Below, one piece after another: positions 52,861 to 64,000 of a DNA stretch of 64,000 nucleotides. A model generated the notes under the pieces. That model searched no databases. It saw only the letters and a list, made by a program, of their open reading frames with translations, and was not told the origin of the DNA. Location of the stretch: positions 434,001-498,000 of the forward strand of contig NZ_ATWF01000002.1 in assembly GCF_000421105.1 (NCBI RefSeq). The letters are read 5' to 3'. Numbering within the stretch: the stretch's first letter is position 1; the number at the start of each line of letters is the position of its first letter. The DNA comes from Limisalsivibrio acetivorans (GTDB taxonomy: Bacteria; Chrysiogenota; Deferribacteres; Deferribacterales; Geovibrionaceae). Made by a program: the position numbers and the translations under genes.

Positions 52861-54411
52861 CTACTCCCATTCAATAGTTGCGGGTGGTTTGGAGCTTATA
52901 TCGTAAACCACCCTGTTTATCCCTTTAACTTCGTTGATTATCCTGTTGGAAACCCTCGCCAGCACATCCTCGGGAATCCTTGCCCAATCCGCCGTCATGC
53001 CGTCGGTACTGTAAACAGCACGTACAGCGGCGGCGTTCTCGTAGGTACGCTCATCCCCCATAACACCCACAGTGTTAACGGGGAGCAGTACCGTAAACGC
53101 CTGCCATATGGAGTTGTACAGATCCGCCCTGTGCAGTTCCTCTATGAAAATGGCGTCCGCCTTGCGGAGTATGTCGCACCTTTCCTTGGTAATCTCTCCC
53201 AGCACACGCACGCCAAGCCCAGGCCCGGGGAAGGGGTGACGCTGGATAATCTCCTCGGGGAGCCCAAGCTGAAGCCCTACCTCTCGTACCTCATCCTTGA
53301 AGAGCTCACGGAGTGGCTCAACAAGTTCAAACTGCATATCATCGGGGAGTCCGCCCACGTTGTGATGGGACTTGATGGTGGCAGAGGGACCCTTGAATGA
53401 TACGGATTCTATTACATCCGGATAAAGAGTGCCCTGTGCAAGGAAATCGAAATCGCCCAGCTTTCTCGCCTCCGCCTCGAATTCTCGGATGAACTGGTTG
53501 CCGATGATCTTACGTTTCTTCTCCGGATCGGTAACACCAGCAAGGAGATCGAGGAAACGATCCTCAGCATCCACATGCACAAGATTCATCTTGAAGTGAT
53601 TACCGAAGGTCTCAACAACCTGCTCACCCTCACCCAGACGAAGAAGACCGTTGTCCACAAAAACGCAGTGGAGGTTGTCGCCGATGGCCTTCTGGATGAG
53701 TGCCGCCGCTACGGAGGAGTCAACACCACCGGAAAGACCACAGAGAACCTTTCGATCCCCTATCCTTTCACGCAGACGCTCAACCTCTGCCTGTATAAAG
53801 TTTCCGGGTGTCCAAACCTGCAGACATCCGGCTATCTCCGTAACAAAGTTCTCAAGGATAACCTTACCCTGCTCCGTATGTACCACCTCGGGGTGGAACT
53901 GTATCGCATAGACCTGCTTGTCATCGTTACCCATGGCGGCAACGGGTGCATTGTCCGTATAGCCGATAACCTTGAAGTCCCCGGGCATCTTCTCCAGCCT
54001 GTCGCCGTGGCTCATCCATACGGTGAGCTTTCCATCACCCTTAAGCCCCTTGAAAAGGAGTGATTCGCTGTCGTAGTTAAGCTCGGAACGTCCGTATTCC
54101 CTGTGAGCCGAGGCGGCAACAACTCCGCCGAAGTTCTGCCCCACAAGCTGCATACCGTAGCATATGCCGAGGATGGGAAGCCCCATATCGAAGACACGTG
54201 TATCAACGAGGGGTGCATCCTTATCGTATACGCTGGAGGGTCCGCCGGAGAGGATTATACCCTTGGGGGCGAACTCCTCTATCTTCTCGAACTCAACATT
54301 GCAGGGGAAGATCTCGCAGTACACCCTCGCCTCACGAACACGTCTGGCGATAAGCTGTGTATACTGTGAACCGAAATCGAGTATTAGTACCTTTTCTGAA
54401 TGAATATCCAA
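52861..54411 (-). CDS. guaA: GMP synthase (glutamine-hydrolysing)
   Basis: A 516-aa GMP synthase: class I glutaminase with Cys in [10 protein letters not shown] and the His/Glu in [11 protein letters not shown], then the ATP-pyrophosphatase P-loop [14 protein letters not shown] and a C-terminal dimerisation domain ending in PPATIEWE. The start is TTG at 54411, with AGGAG 7 bases before it; a TTG at 54441 would run into guaB. That gives [17 protein letters not shown], the expected N-terminus. It follows guaB by 14 bases. Confidence 0.95.
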   Translation of the reverse strand: MDIHSEKVLILDFGSQYTQLIARRVREARVYCEIFPCNVEFEKIEEFAPKGIILSGGPSSVYDKDAPLVDTRVFDMGLPILGICYGMQLVGQNFGGVVAASAHREYGRSELNYDSESLLFKGLKGDGKLTVWMSHGDRLEKMPGDFKVIGYTDNAPVAAMGNDDKQVYAIQFHPEVVHTEQGKVILENFVTEIAGCLQVWTPGNFIQAEVERLRERIGDRKVLCGLSGGVDSSVAAALIQKAIGDNLHCVFVDNGLLRLGEGEQVVETFGNHFKMNLVHVDAEDRFLDLLAGVTDPEKKRKIIGNQFIREFEAEARKLGDFDFLAQGTLYPDVIESVSFKGPSATIKSHHNVGGLPDDMQFELVEPLRELFKDEVREVGLQLGLPEEIIQRHPFPGPGLGVRVLGEITKERCDILRKADAIFIEELHRADLYNSIWQAFTVLLPVNTVGVMGDERTYENAAAVRAVYSTDGMTADWARIPEDVLARVSNRIINEVKGINRVVYDISSKPPATIEWE

Positions 54412-54425
54412 ATCTAAACTCCTGT

Positions 54426-55901
<1,476 letters not shown>

Positions 55902-55961
55902 TCACCTCGTGTTGAATTGAATGTGTACTGCGGAGCGCTGGATAAGCGTTCCTGATTTATT

Positions 55962-56774
55962 CTAGTATCCCCAGTCCCTGCTGTAGCGGAAATCCCTGCC
56001 GATGGTTCGTTGGCTCACCTTGGCGATAACGGGGATCTTCCGCTTGAACTGGTTCCTTCTTATCCTTTCGGTAACTTTATCTATAAAGCTCTCTTCAAAG
56101 CCTTCCTCGAGGAGGTCACGCTTTCTATTTCTCTTGTCCACCATCTCGTAAAGAAGCTTATCCACATCACGGTAGCTGAAACCGAGCTCCGATTCATCGG
56201 TCTGATCCGGCCAGAGATCCGCTGTGGGCTTCTTGGTGATAACCCTCTCGGGAATATTAAGGTATTCGGAAAGCTCCCAGACCTGTGTCTTGTAGAGGTC
56301 GCCGATGGGGTTTATGGCGCTGGCGAGATCCCCGTACCACGTACCGTACCCGAGGAGTAGCTCGGTCTTATTGCTTGTTCCGAGGACGATGCCCCTGTGC
56401 TTCGCCGAACGGTCGAAGAGGGTCACCATACGCATCCTTGCAAGGACGTTTCCGATACGCATCTTGTCCATATCGGGGTTTGCATCCATATACGGCTCTG
56501 CATAGGGGGTAATATCCGCCACCTCGAAGTTGAGCCCGAAGGCATCGGCAACAAGGCGTGCATCGGCGAGGGACTCACCACTGCTCAGCTTATAGGGGAG
56601 CGCAACGGCAAAGACGTTCTCCGGACCCAGAGCCTCTGCGGCTATGGCGGCGGAAAGGGCGGAGTCTATACCTCCTGAGAGACCGAGGACGACGGTTTTA
56701 AGGCCGATCTTCTCCGTCTCCTCCCTTACAAACTGGGTGAGTATCTGTTTTGTGAGTGGCAGGTTAAGCTTCAT
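55962..56774 (-). CDS. nadE: NAD synthetase, synthetase subunit
   Basis: A 270-aa NAD synthetase domain without an attached glutaminase. The P-loop is [44 protein letters not shown] is the NaAD/ATP-binding stretch and [19 protein letters not shown] the lid. It joins ammonia to nicotinate adenine dinucleotide. AAGGAGG is 7 bases before the ATG. The next gene upstream overlaps by 11 bases and encodes a nitrilase-type protein that would supply ammonia from glutamine, so the two may act as a complex. Confidence 0.93.
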   Translation of the reverse strand: MKLNLPLTKQILTQFVREETEKIGLKTVVLGLSGGIDSALSAAIAAEALGPENVFAVALPYKLSSGESLADARLVADAFGLNFEVADITPYAEPYMDANPDMDKMRIGNVLARMRMVTLFDRSAKHRGIVLGTSNKTELLLGYGTWYGDLASAINPIGDLYKTQVWELSEYLNIPERVITKKPTADLWPDQTDESELGFSYRDVDKLLYEMVDKRNRKRDLLEEGFEESFIDKVTERIRRNQFKRKIPVIAKVSQRTIGRDFRYSRDWGY

Positions 56775-57603
56775 CGCTGAACCTCCTTCTTAGAAAATTC
56801 ATAAGTATGGCAGGCTTTTCATCCCGGAAGAAGGGGTTTGCTATCCTTGCCCTTCTTATATCCCTCTGATCGAGTTCCACGCATGAGCCCGTTTCTTCAA
56901 ACATAGGCAGAGCGGCCCGTTTTTCGCCAAGGGCTGAATATACCTCGGAGCCCCCCCAGAATGCCACGCCGTCCTCTACGCCCACACGGTTCACGAAGAT
57001 AAGATTCACCGTGAGCACCGTGGAGGTGTACCGGTTCGACATCTGCCATAGATCAGCCGCATGGAGTGCATCGCCGGAAACGCCCCTTGCGGGGCTGTTG
57101 GAGAGTATGAAAAGGTTCTGTACGCCGGACTGGCTCATTATGTAGGACGAGCTTATGTGAAGGGAATCCTCGCAGAGGAGCATTCCGCACTTACCGAACT
57201 TCGTATCGAAGCTTAGAAAGCGGTCACCCGCCGCGAAGTATCTCGCCTCTTCGAACATCGTATAATCGGGGAGGTACACCTTACGGTGTATGTGCTTAAT
57301 CTCGCCATCCTCAAGATAGGCTGCGGCGTTATAGAAAAGGCTCTCCTCACTCTCATAGACAAAGCCGAAAACTATGGATATTGTCTCAGAAAGCTTGATA
57401 AGCCTCTGTATCTCGGGGTCATCCTCCCTGAGCGCAACATCGGAGACGAGGTCCTGCAGGTAGTAGCCCGTAAGGGATAGCTCTGGGAAGACGATCATAT
57501 CGCATCCGGCAGTAAGAGCCTTTTCAATCTCCGCCTCATGCTTTATAAGATTCTTCTCCACATCCCCGAGAAAGGGGCGGATCTGGGCGAGGTAAACACG
57601 CAT
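56764..57603 (-). CDS. Carbon-nitrogen hydrolase, probable glutaminase partner of NadE
   Basis: A 279-aa nitrilase-superfamily amidase with the complete Glu-Lys-Cys triad: [29 protein letters not shown] and [18 protein letters not shown]--.DL, KVYLPDY-FEEARYF and [11 protein letters not shown] all resemble the glutaminase domain of two-domain NadE. A frame open to 57711 was rejected: ATG 57603 has GGAGGA upstream and begins at the nitrilase N-terminus. It overlaps nadE by 11 bases. Other amidase substrates cannot be excluded. Confidence 0.85.
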   Translation of the reverse strand: MRVYLAQIRPFLGDVEKNLIKHEAEIEKALTAGCDMIVFPELSLTGYYLQDLVSDVALREDDPEIQRLIKLSETISIVFGFVYESEESLFYNAAAYLEDGEIKHIHRKVYLPDYTMFEEARYFAAGDRFLSFDTKFGKCGMLLCEDSLHISSSYIMSQSGVQNLFILSNSPARGVSGDALHAADLWQMSNRYTSTVLTVNLIFVNRVGVEDGVAFWGGSEVYSALGEKRAALPMFEETGSCVELDQRDIRRARIANPFFRDEKPAILMNFLRRRFSDEA

Positions 57604-57607
57604 CTTT

Positions 57608-58087
57608 TCAATCCTCCTCCCGGATAAAGGTTCCGCTCTTGCCTCCGGACTTCTTGAGGAGCCGGACATCGCCGATGACCATCTCCTTATCAACAGCCTT
57701 ACACATGTCATAGATGGTGAGAGCGGCTACGGAAACACCTGTAAGCGCTTCCATCTCCACACCCGTCTGGCCGGCAAGCTTTGCGGTGCATTCTATATTG
57801 ATTCTGGAATTCTCTTCATCCGTAGAGAAGTGCACATCCACTCCAGAGATGCTAAGGGGGTGGCACATCGGGATAAGGTCCGGCGTTTTCTTAACCGCCA
57901 TAATCCCCGCAACACGAGAGACCTCAAAGACATCACCCTTCTCCATCCTGCTCTCAAGAACAAGCTTCAGGGTTTCGGGCTTCATGGAGACCCAGCCTGC
58001 CGCTGTGGCCTCTCTTTTGGTAACGTTTTTGGCCGTTACATCAACCATTCTGCTTCTTCCCTCTTCGTCAAAGTGGGTAAAGGACAT
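57608..58087 (-). CDS. moaC: Cyclic pyranopterin monophosphate synthase MoaC
   Basis: A 159-aa MoaC, which with MoaA makes cyclic pyranopterin monophosphate in molybdenum cofactor synthesis. [38 protein letters not shown], and [27 protein letters not shown] are the family signatures; the catalytic Lys is in [14 protein letters not shown] is 4 bases before the ATG. No other moa gene is nearby. Confidence 0.95.
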   Translation of the reverse strand: MSFTHFDEEGRSRMVDVTAKNVTKREATAAGWVSMKPETLKLVLESRMEKGDVFEVSRVAGIMAVKKTPDLIPMCHPLSISGVDVHFSTDEENSRINIECTAKLAGQTGVEMEALTGVSVAALTIYDMCKAVDKEMVIGDVRLLKKSGGKSGTFIREED

Positions 58088-58106
58088 CGTATCCCCCGTA
58101 TATTTT

Positions 58107-58895
58107 CTAATGCGGATAGCTTACGAAAAGCTGTTCCAAAGGGTTTGAACTCTTCACATACTCCCAGAGTGTCTCTTCATTCTGCCGCAGGCGGTTGAGG
58201 TCCGCTTCCTTGCGGTCTATGGTGAAGACAGCATAATCATCATACCCTTCGATATCCCCCTCGTTAAAAACAGGAACACGGAAGACGAGGGAATAGTTAT
58301 CCGCCTCGTAAAGAACCATCTTCAGGAGTATAAGCTCCACAAACTTCTTCATTATATCGGAAAGCGGGTTTTCCTTCATTGAAGGAACCGCCTTTCCGGC
58401 GGCGTCCACCGCTGTATAAAGAACGGAGACCCTTGCAGTTCCGTTATTCTTTTTGCCGTCAATTATCTTAAGGAAGGGTACTATATTCCTCCGCTTGGCG
58501 TAGACAGAATCCTTCACCATGAGGTTAAACTGGGAAGCGAGGTTGTTTATATCCACCATAAACTTCTTCTCAATATCACTCTTGGTGATGTGCTCATCCT
58601 TAAGCTCATATCGGAATTCAACATACTTCTTACTGACAAAGGCGTCTTTCCGGTTATACAGGCGTACCTTATACCACTCCCCTCTACGGGAGAGGACAAC
58701 GATCTTGCTCCCCCTGCGGAGTCTGGCGAGGACACGGCTCTCCGTATCCGGCTTCTCACGGGCGAGGACGCCGTTGGTGGTAATATGCCCCAGAACCTCT
58801 ATGATCCCCTCGGTCTCGCCTATCTGAACAGGCTCGTCCACTGCCGCAAAAGCCGGCAGAGTCAGGAGCATCACAAAAAGGAGTATCCTAGACAT
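58107..58895 (-). CDS. Exported protein with bacterial SH3 domain
   Basis: A 262-aa protein with an N-terminal signal peptide ([15 protein letters not shown]) and a bacterial SH3 domain at about 37-95 ([38 protein letters not shown]), which often binds peptidoglycan. The remaining 165 residues are not recognised. I prefer ATG 58895, inside the ychF stop region, over ATG 58922; it gives a proper signal peptide although neither has a good Shine-Dalgarno sequence. Its job is unknown, probably periplasmic. Confidence 0.8.
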   Translation of the reverse strand: MSRILLFVMLLTLPAFAAVDEPVQIGETEGIIEVLGHITTNGVLAREKPDTESRVLARLRRGSKIVVLSRRGEWYKVRLYNRKDAFVSKKYVEFRYELKDEHITKSDIEKKFMVDINNLASQFNLMVKDSVYAKRRNIVPFLKIIDGKKNNGTARVSVLYTAVDAAGKAVPSMKENPLSDIMKKFVELILLKMVLYEADNYSLVFRVPVFNEGDIEGYDDYAVFTIDRKEADLNRLRQNEETLWEYVKSSNPLEQLFVSYPH

Positions 58896-59982
58896 TGAAG
58901 CGGAAGTAGATGATATCCCCATCCTGCACCACGTATTCCTTTCCTTCGAGTCTCATCTTACCCTTCTCCTTGGCAATCTGCATGGAGCCAAGCTCCTCGA
59001 AGTCGGAGTATGAGGTAACCTCGGCACGAATAAAACCGCGCTCTATATCGGAATGGATCTTACCAGCGGCCTTCTGTGCGGAAAGCCCCTTTGTAATGGT
59101 CCACGCCTTAACCTCCTTCTCCCCTGCTGTGAAGAAGGTGAGAAGGTTCAACAGTGTGTAGCCTGTTTCTATCATAGCCTCAAGGCCGGAACGTTCAAGC
59201 CCCATGCTGTCAAGGAACTCTCTGGCCTCTTCGGGGTCAAGCTCTGCTATCTCCGATTCTATGGAGCCGGAGATCTTCACAACCTCGGCGTTCTCCCCCG
59301 AAGCAAGCTCACGAACCTTTTTTACCGCCTCGTTGTCCTCGTGGAGTGTTTCCTCATCCACGTTCGCAACGTACATAACGGGCTTTGCCGTTATGAAGGG
59401 GTATTCCTTGAGCTCCGCCACGAGGGCCTCATAGCCTTCGATACTCCTGATAAGCTTACCTTCGGAAACCTCGGCCAAGAGTTTTTCCATTATATCGAGC
59501 TTCTTTTTAAGCTCCTTATCACCGCTTTTCGCCGCCCTCGATGTTCTCTGGATAGCCCTCTCAAGCATCTCCATATCGCTCATGAGCAGTTCGGTGTTGA
59601 TAATCTCTATATCACGCAGGGGATCAACACTCCCCTCCACATGCACCACGTTGGGGTCATCGAAACAGCGTACCACATGGGCAACAGCGTCCACCTCACG
59701 GATATGGGAGAGGAACTGATTTCCAAGCCCTTCCCCTCCGCTGGCTCCTTTAACAAGGCCTGCGATGTCGATGAACTCCATGGCTGTGGGTACAACGGAT
59801 TGAGGCTTAACCTTCTCCACGATAAAGTCCATACGCTCATCGGGAACAGGAACCATGCCTCTGTTTGGATCGATGGTGCAGAAGGGATAGTTTGCACTCT
59901 CCGCTCCCGCCTTTGTCAATGCATTGAAAATGGTGGACTTGCCGACGTTGGGAAGCCCTACTATTCCGCAGTTAAAACCCAT
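58888..59982 (-). CDS. ychF: Redox-regulated ATPase YchF
   Basis: A 364-aa P-loop ATPase of the Obg family that prefers ATP. G1 is GLPNVGKSTIFNALT, G3 DIAGLVKGASGGEGLGNQFL, and the noncanonical G4 NVDEE; a coiled helix (about 130-180) and the TGS domain (about 280-364, TFFTAGEKEVKAW) complete it. Universal, function linked to stress and ribosomes. The ychF promoter must lie in the 59983-60075 space, which contains a GCCGG-CCGGC hairpin but no clear box pair. Confidence 0.95.
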   Translation of the reverse strand: MGFNCGIVGLPNVGKSTIFNALTKAGAESANYPFCTIDPNRGMVPVPDERMDFIVEKVKPQSVVPTAMEFIDIAGLVKGASGGEGLGNQFLSHIREVDAVAHVVRCFDDPNVVHVEGSVDPLRDIEIINTELLMSDMEMLERAIQRTSRAAKSGDKELKKKLDIMEKLLAEVSEGKLIRSIEGYEALVAELKEYPFITAKPVMYVANVDEETLHEDNEAVKKVRELASGENAEVVKISGSIESEIAELDPEEAREFLDSMGLERSGLEAMIETGYTLLNLLTFFTAGEKEVKAWTITKGLSAQKAAGKIHSDIERGFIRAEVTSYSDFEELGSMQIAKEKGKMRLEGKEYVVQDGDIIYFRFNV

Positions 59983-60075
59983 TTATCTGATAACCTCAGT
60001 TGTTATTTTAGAAAGATACATAATGCCTTAAGTTCTTCAAAAGTTCAATGCCGGAACGGTGCCCGGCACAGGTAT

Positions 60076-60105
60076 AAAAAAAGCGGGCCCCGCTGGGAGA
60101 CCCGC
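60076..60105 (-). terminator. Rho-independent terminator of hppA
   Basis: On the minus strand GCGGGTC (60105-60099) pairs with GGCCCGC (60089-60083), a 7-bp stem with one G-U pair, followed by TTTTTTT (60082-60076). It lies 31 bases after the hppA stop. Confidence 0.85.
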
Positions 60106-60135
60106 CCTTGATTCTATACTTTGCGTATGCCTCTA

Positions 60136-62157
60136 TCAGCCCGCAAGAAGGGGGGCGATAATAAGGGATACGATGCTCATAAGCTTAACAAGGATGTTCA
60201 TAGCGGGACCGCTTGTATCCTTGAAGGGGTCACCCACAGTGTCGCCGACTACTGTGGCCTTGTGCTGCTCGCTTCCTTTGCCTGCACTGCCCCAGTCACC
60301 CTTTTCAACAGCCTTCTTGGCGTTATCCCATGCACCGCCGGCGTTAGCCATGAGGAGTGCGAGGAGTACACCGGAAAGGGTAGCACCGGCAAGAGTACCG
60401 CCGAGGGCGTGCTTGCCGAGGACGAATCCTACGATAACGGGTGAAAGTATTGCCACAAGACCGGGGAGCACCATCTCCTTGAGAGCTGCGCCTGTGGAGA
60501 TGTCTACGCAGGTCTTGGGATCGGGCTTAGCACCCTCTTTACCTTCGAGAAGGCCGGGGATCTCCCTGAACTGCCTTCTGATCTCGTCAACCATTTTACC
60601 AGCCGCCTTACCAACGGAGGTCATGGTCATAGCCGCAACGAGGAAGGGGAGGAATCCGCCGATGAAGAGTCCTATAACAACCTGGGGATCGGTGATGTTG
60701 ATAACATCTATCTCCGCACTGCTGCTGTATGCCGCAAAGAGTGCGAGGGCTGTAAGAGCCGCAGAACCGATAGCGAAACCTTTACCAACAGCCGCTGTGG
60801 TGTTTCCGATGGCATCGAGGTTGTCGGTTATCTTTCTAACATCAGGGCCGAGCTCTGCCATTTCGGAGATACCGCCTGCGTTGTCTGCGATGGGGCCGTA
60901 TGCGTCAACGGTCATGGTAACACCAACGGTCGCAAGCATGCCAACAGCCGCAATACCGATACCGTAAAGTCCGGCAGCCGCGTTCGCCACGAAGATAGCG
61001 CCGCAGATTAGTGCAAGGGGGATAACAACACTCTCAAGACCAACGGCGAAGCCATAAATAATGTTGGTTGCCGCTCCGGTCTCGGAGGCTTTTACGATCT
61101 TCTTAACAGGACCAGCAGCGGTGTAGTACTCGGTAACGAGACCGATGGCTATACCTGCAAGCGTTCCAGAAAGAAGTGCCCAGAAAACGCCGGAGCTGAT
61201 GGAGAAGCTAGTTATTACAAAGAAGGCCGCTATAAGGAAGAGACCTGCACCGATGAAGGTGGAGTAACGAAGCGCCGCTGCGGGCTCGGTGTTCTTGAGC
61301 ATCTTCATGGAGAAAACACCGACGAGGGATGCAACAAGACCAACTACGGCGAGGAAAACGGGGAGGAACATAAGGTTTGCCGTGAGGTCAAGACCGCCGA
61401 GCTTCTGAAGAAGTGCAGGGCTTGCTGTGGCCGCAATGGCAACAGTTGCGATGATGGAGCCTGCATAGGATTCGAAGATATCCGCACCCATACCGGCGAT
61501 GTCACCAACGTTGTCACCAACGTTATCTGCGATAACACCGGGGTTTCTGGGGTCGTCCTCGGGGATTCCGGCCTCAACCTTACCCACGAGGTCTGCACCT
61601 ACATCCGCCGCCTTGGTATAGATACCGCCGCCCACACGGGCGAAGAGGGCGATGGAGGATGCTCCCATTGCGAATCCGTTGATATACTGAGCGTTTTCAG
61701 GATCACCAAAGATCATGAAAAGGATGCCCACACCGAGAAGCCCAAGGCTTGCCACTGCAAGACCCATAACAGCACCGCCGTTGTATGAAACGGAGAGAGC
61801 CTTGGCAACACCGCCCGTTCTGGCGGCCTCACTGGTACGAACATTCGCTCTGGTGGCGGACTTCATTCCGAAGAATCCGGCCATAACGGAGCAGATAGCT
61901 CCAAACAGGAATGCACCTGCGGTTTTTATACCGAGGTCACCGGCAAATACCATAAGTACGAAAACAATTGCCACAAATACTGCGAGAACCCTGTACTCCC
62001 TACCGAGAAACGCCATGGCGCCGTCGTGGATCATGTCGCTGATTTCTCTCATCTTATCGTTGCCCACGGGCTGCTTCTTAACAGAACCGTAGATAACGAA
62101 TGCGACAACGAGTCCTACTACGCCGAGCAGGGGAGCAAGGAACGTCAAGTTTGACAT
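60136..62157 (-). CDS. hppA: Membrane-bound pyrophosphatase, K+-dependent type
   Basis: A 673-aa, about 16-helix pump that couples PPi hydrolysis to H+ or Na+ transport. The substrate site [20 protein letters not shown] and [19 protein letters not shown] is intact. In the [10 protein letters not shown] motif an Ala precedes the second Ala and a Gly stands three positions on, the pattern of K+-dependent enzymes (K+-independent ones have Lys at the first position). ATG 62157 has AAGGAGG 7 bases before it; a GTG at 62160 is also possible. It is monocistronic, between two terminators. Confidence 0.95.
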   Translation of the reverse strand: MSNLTFLAPLLGVVGLVVAFVIYGSVKKQPVGNDKMREISDMIHDGAMAFLGREYRVLAVFVAIVFVLMVFAGDLGIKTAGAFLFGAICSVMAGFFGMKSATRANVRTSEAARTGGVAKALSVSYNGGAVMGLAVASLGLLGVGILFMIFGDPENAQYINGFAMGASSIALFARVGGGIYTKAADVGADLVGKVEAGIPEDDPRNPGVIADNVGDNVGDIAGMGADIFESYAGSIIATVAIAATASPALLQKLGGLDLTANLMFLPVFLAVVGLVASLVGVFSMKMLKNTEPAAALRYSTFIGAGLFLIAAFFVITSFSISSGVFWALLSGTLAGIAIGLVTEYYTAAGPVKKIVKASETGAATNIIYGFAVGLESVVIPLALICGAIFVANAAAGLYGIGIAAVGMLATVGVTMTVDAYGPIADNAGGISEMAELGPDVRKITDNLDAIGNTTAAVGKGFAIGSAALTALALFAAYSSSAEIDVINITDPQVVIGLFIGGFLPFLVAAMTMTSVGKAAGKMVDEIRRQFREIPGLLEGKEGAKPDPKTCVDISTGAALKEMVLPGLVAILSPVIVGFVLGKHALGGTLAGATLSGVLLALLMANAGGAWDNAKKAVEKGDWGSAGKGSEQHKATVVGDTVGDPFKDTSGPAMNILVKLMSIVSLIIAPLLAG

Positions 62158-62193
62158 CACAAAGCCTCCTTAGTTGTTACTGTATATTCTCTT

Positions 62194-62227
62194 AAAAAAA
62201 ACGCCCCGATATAAGGATCAGGACGTT
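62194..62227 (-). terminator. Rho-independent terminator overlapping the end of pth
   Basis: On the minus strand AACGTCCTGAT (62227-62217) pairs with ATCGGGGCGTT (62210-62200), an 11-bp stem with two G-U pairs and a 6-base loop, followed by eight T. The pth stop codon at 62220-62218 lies inside the stem. Confidence 0.85.
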
Positions 62228-62811
62228 TTATTTTCAGAATCGTCTATTTCTTCCTCAACAACGCTTTTGTTGTTGAAGCTGTTCATTGCGGCCTGTATGC
62301 CGCTTTTCAAGAACTCTTCGCAGGCATCTGCACCCAGCTTTACAAAATCATCCAACGGCTCTTCGCTGGTGAACTTGCCCAGAACATGCCCCACAGTCCC
62401 CCTTCGCTCCGTTTTGCCTATCCCCATCTTAAGCCTGGGAAAGTCCTTGGAGCCGATGGACTGTATAATCGATTCGATGCCGTTGTGCCCACCGGAGGTT
62501 CCACCCCGCTTCAGCTTTATCTTACCGAAAGGTATGTCCAGATCATCCTGAACAACCAGTACATCTGCGGGCTCCATCTTATAAAAGCGGAAGAGCTGTC
62601 CGACACTCTGACCGCTGAGATTCATATATGTGAGGGGTTTAAGGAGCCAATGCTTCTCACCCCCGAGGACGAAATCACCGTAAAGGCCCTTGAATCCGTC
62701 CCCGTAGGAAACCCCGAATCTGTCTGCAAGTTCATCCGCAACCATGAAACCGAGGTTATGCCTTGTTCCGGCATACTTTGTTCCCGGGTTTCCGAGTCCG
62801 ACTATAAGCAA
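62218..62811 (-). CDS. pth: Peptidyl-tRNA hydrolase
   Basis: A 197-aa Pth that releases tRNA from dropped-off peptidyl-tRNA. The start LIVGLGNPGTKYAGTRHNLGF holds the catalytic His, KPLTYMNLSGQSV and VVQDDLDIPFGK the other conserved residues, and KLKRGGTSGGHNGIESI the glycine-rich segment. The start is TTG at 62811, immediately after the prs stop. An acidic, Ser-rich tail of about 15 residues is unusual but harmless. The order prs-pth is common (ctc is absent). Confidence 0.95.
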   Translation of the reverse strand: MLIVGLGNPGTKYAGTRHNLGFMVADELADRFGVSYGDGFKGLYGDFVLGGEKHWLLKPLTYMNLSGQSVGQLFRFYKMEPADVLVVQDDLDIPFGKIKLKRGGTSGGHNGIESIIQSIGSKDFPRLKMGIGKTERRGTVGHVLGKFTSEEPLDDFVKLGADACEEFLKSGIQAAMNSFNNKSVVEEEIDDSENKTS

Positions 62812-62812
62812 A

Positions 62813-63763
62813 TTATCCGCGCCCCATCTCGAAAAGGGAGCTGATGCTCTCCTTGTTCTGTATTCTGCTTATCGCCTTGGCGAATATTCCGGCAACGCTC
62901 AGCTTCTCCACCTTGGAATTCGTCTTCTCCTGACCGAGCTCAACGGTATCTGTTACGATAACCTTATCGAGCACGCTGTTTGTAATGCGCTCGAGGGCGG
63001 GGCCGGAGAGTACGCCGTGGGTAGCCGTTGCGCATACCGACTTCGCACCGTTTGACAGGCAGGCCTGCGCCGCCTGGGTAAGCGTACCGGCGGTATCGAT
63101 CATATCATCAACTATAATAACGTGCTTATCCTTAACATCACCCACAACGTGCATCGCCTCTGCTGCGTTGGGTGCGCTTCTTCTCTTGTCCACGATGGCA
63201 AGGCTTGTCTCAAGAAGCTTTGCGTAAACCCTAGCACGAACCGCTCCTCCAGCATCGGGGGAAACAACCACGTAGTCATCGCCCATCATCTTGTTCTCTA
63301 TGAAATATTTCACGATAACGGGGGAGGAGTAGAGGTTGTCCACCGGGATATCGAAGAATCCCTGAATCTGACCCGCATGGAGGTTCATGGTCATAACCCT
63401 GTCGAAACCGGAGGTCTCGATAAGGTTTGCCACAAGCTTCGCTGTAATAGGAACACGGGGCTCGGATGTTCTATCCTGCCTTGCATAGCCGAAGTAGGGG
63501 ATAACAGCTGTGATGGTGCTTGCAGAGGCTCTCTTGAGTGCATCCGCCATTATCATCAGCTCCATCAGGTTCTTATCCTGAGGGTAGTTGGTGGACTGGA
63601 TAACGAACACGTCACGTCCACGCACACTCTCATTTATCTTAACGCGTATCTCACCGTCACTGAATGTGCTGACTACGGCATCGCCGAGCCGTACCCCAAG
63701 CTCCGTTGCGATCCCCTGAGCCAGGGATCTGTTTGCGTTGCCCGTAAAAAGCAGAATATCCAT
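62813..63763 (-). CDS. prs: Ribose-phosphate pyrophosphokinase
   Basis: A 316-aa class I PRPP synthetase. FSDGEIRVKINESVRGRDVFVIQST, PYFGYARQDRTSEPRVPITAKLVAN (ATP binding), DLHAGQIQGFF-like NLHAGQIQGFFDIPVDNL, and DDMIDTAGTLTQAA (the PRPP loop) are visible. ATG 63763 overlaps the ispE stop (TGATG) with GGAGAGG upstream; a TTG at 63766 is less likely. It makes PRPP for nucleotide, His and Trp synthesis. Confidence 0.96.
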   Translation of the reverse strand: MDILLFTGNANRSLAQGIATELGVRLGDAVVSTFSDGEIRVKINESVRGRDVFVIQSTNYPQDKNLMELMIMADALKRASASTITAVIPYFGYARQDRTSEPRVPITAKLVANLIETSGFDRVMTMNLHAGQIQGFFDIPVDNLYSSPVIVKYFIENKMMGDDYVVVSPDAGGAVRARVYAKLLETSLAIVDKRRSAPNAAEAMHVVGDVKDKHVIIVDDMIDTAGTLTQAAQACLSNGAKSVCATATHGVLSGPALERITNSVLDKVIVTDTVELGQEKTNSKVEKLSVAGIFAKAISRIQNKESISSLFEMGRG

Positions 63764-64000
63764 CAAGCCTCTCCTCTGAGATAAGTTTTATATATCATGT
63801 ATTTCGGAAATATGCTCCTGAAGGTGTCGTGGGCTTTGTCAAGCTTTGCAGAGTTGGAGAAAAGCCCGAACAGAGTGGAACCGCTTCCGCTCATGAGCGC
63901 ACCGTCCGCTCCGTTATCAAGGAGAAGCCTCTTAAGCCTTCCAACTGCGGGGTATTTCCCGAATACAACGGGCTCCATGGTGTTTTCCAGCATGTTTATA
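63763..64000 (-). CDS. ispE: 4-diphosphocytidyl-2-C-methyl-D-erythritol kinase, 3' fragment
   Basis: The C-terminal 78 residues of a GHMP kinase, continuing beyond the right edge. NGADGALMSGSGSTLFGLF is the conserved ATP-stabilising motif of IspE near the C-terminus. The stop overlaps the prs ATG (TGATG), the usual ispE-prs order. IspE phosphorylates CDP-ME in the MEP pathway begun by dxr at 29767. Confidence 0.88.
   Translation of the reverse strand, partial: INMLENTMEPVVFGKYPAVGRLKRLLLDNGADGALMSGSGSTLFGLFSNSAKLDKAHDTFRSIFPKYMIYKTYLRGEA

Noticed and set aside
57604-57711. 36-residue N-terminal extension of the nitrilase-type protein
   Set aside because: It lies within moaC, is unlike nitrilases and has no ribosome binding site.
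59053-60967. Long plus-strand open frames opposite ychF and the 3' end of hppA
   Set aside because: Antisense to conserved genes, with compositional bias only; the hppA frame is the real one.

Overview
The window is a stretch of chromosome from a Gram-negative, flagellated bacterium. Evidence for an outer membrane is a Lol lipoprotein-sorting pair, a type II secretion system with its secretin, and MurB/LepB. Isoprenoids are made by the MEP route (Dxr, IspE fragment). The gene set, moderate GC and mixture of deep-branching features suggest a Deferribacterota-like anaerobe; that placement is an impression, not something shown here. No rRNA, tRNA, insertion sequence or CRISPR array was found.

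Layout. (1) 1-25317: a glycan/protein-modification island in three blocks. A minus-strand block (916-7517) holds a methyltransferase, a radical SAM/SPASM enzyme, two glycosyltransferase-like proteins, a WbqC-family protein and a polysaccharide-deacetylase-like protein, and faces the tail of a second radical SAM/SPASM gene entering from the left edge. A plus-strand block (7658-14424) holds two sugar-nucleotide SDR enzymes, a PLP aminotransferase and two asparagine-synthetase-type amidotransferases. A long minus-strand block (25317 down to 14409) encodes the whole CMP-pseudaminic acid pathway (pseC, pseF, pseG, a formyltransferase-like gene, pseI, pseH, pseB), followed by a WbpB/D/E-like set for an amino-sugar and a DUF354 protein. 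(2) 25435-28716: a 55-aa DUF2292-like gene, a very large flagellin (798 aa) and a divergent single-domain response regulator. There is no flippase, polymerase or initiating phosphoglycosyltransferase in the island, which together with the flagellin next door favours cytoplasmic flagellin glycosylation over O-antigen synthesis.

(3) 28706-36610, minus strand: a housekeeping series rseP-dxr-cdsA-uppS-frr-pyrH, a small membrane protein, lepB and lepA. (4) 36716-47556: a type II secretion system divided into two divergent operons, gspC-D-E-F (minus) and gspG-H-I-J-K-L-M-N (plus), with a short CPBP-type intramembrane protease gene at the junction. The plus operon has a near-ideal sigma-70 promoter. 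(5) 47557-47914: a structured intergenic element with four hairpins and 14-bp inverted repeats. (6) 47915-49305: a lipoprotein-like gene split into two frames at a run of nine A residues, then murB, mtnP, lolD, lolC, guaA, guaB, a two-gene glutamine-dependent NAD synthetase, moaC, an SH3-domain exported protein and ychF. (7) 60136-64000: a K+-dependent-type membrane pyrophosphatase, pth, prs and the 3' end of ispE.

Most genes sit in tightly coupled operons with 1-25 nt overlaps. Several starts were moved to internal codons because a Shine-Dalgarno sequence or known N-terminus decides them (for example guaA TTG at 54411, flagellin ATG at 28047, AsnB ATG at 9807). The points most worth checking are the altered active site of the formyltransferase, the A9 frameshift in the lipoprotein gene, the FlmG-like two-part glycosyltransferase, the radical SAM pair in the glycosylation island and the intergenic inverted-repeat element.
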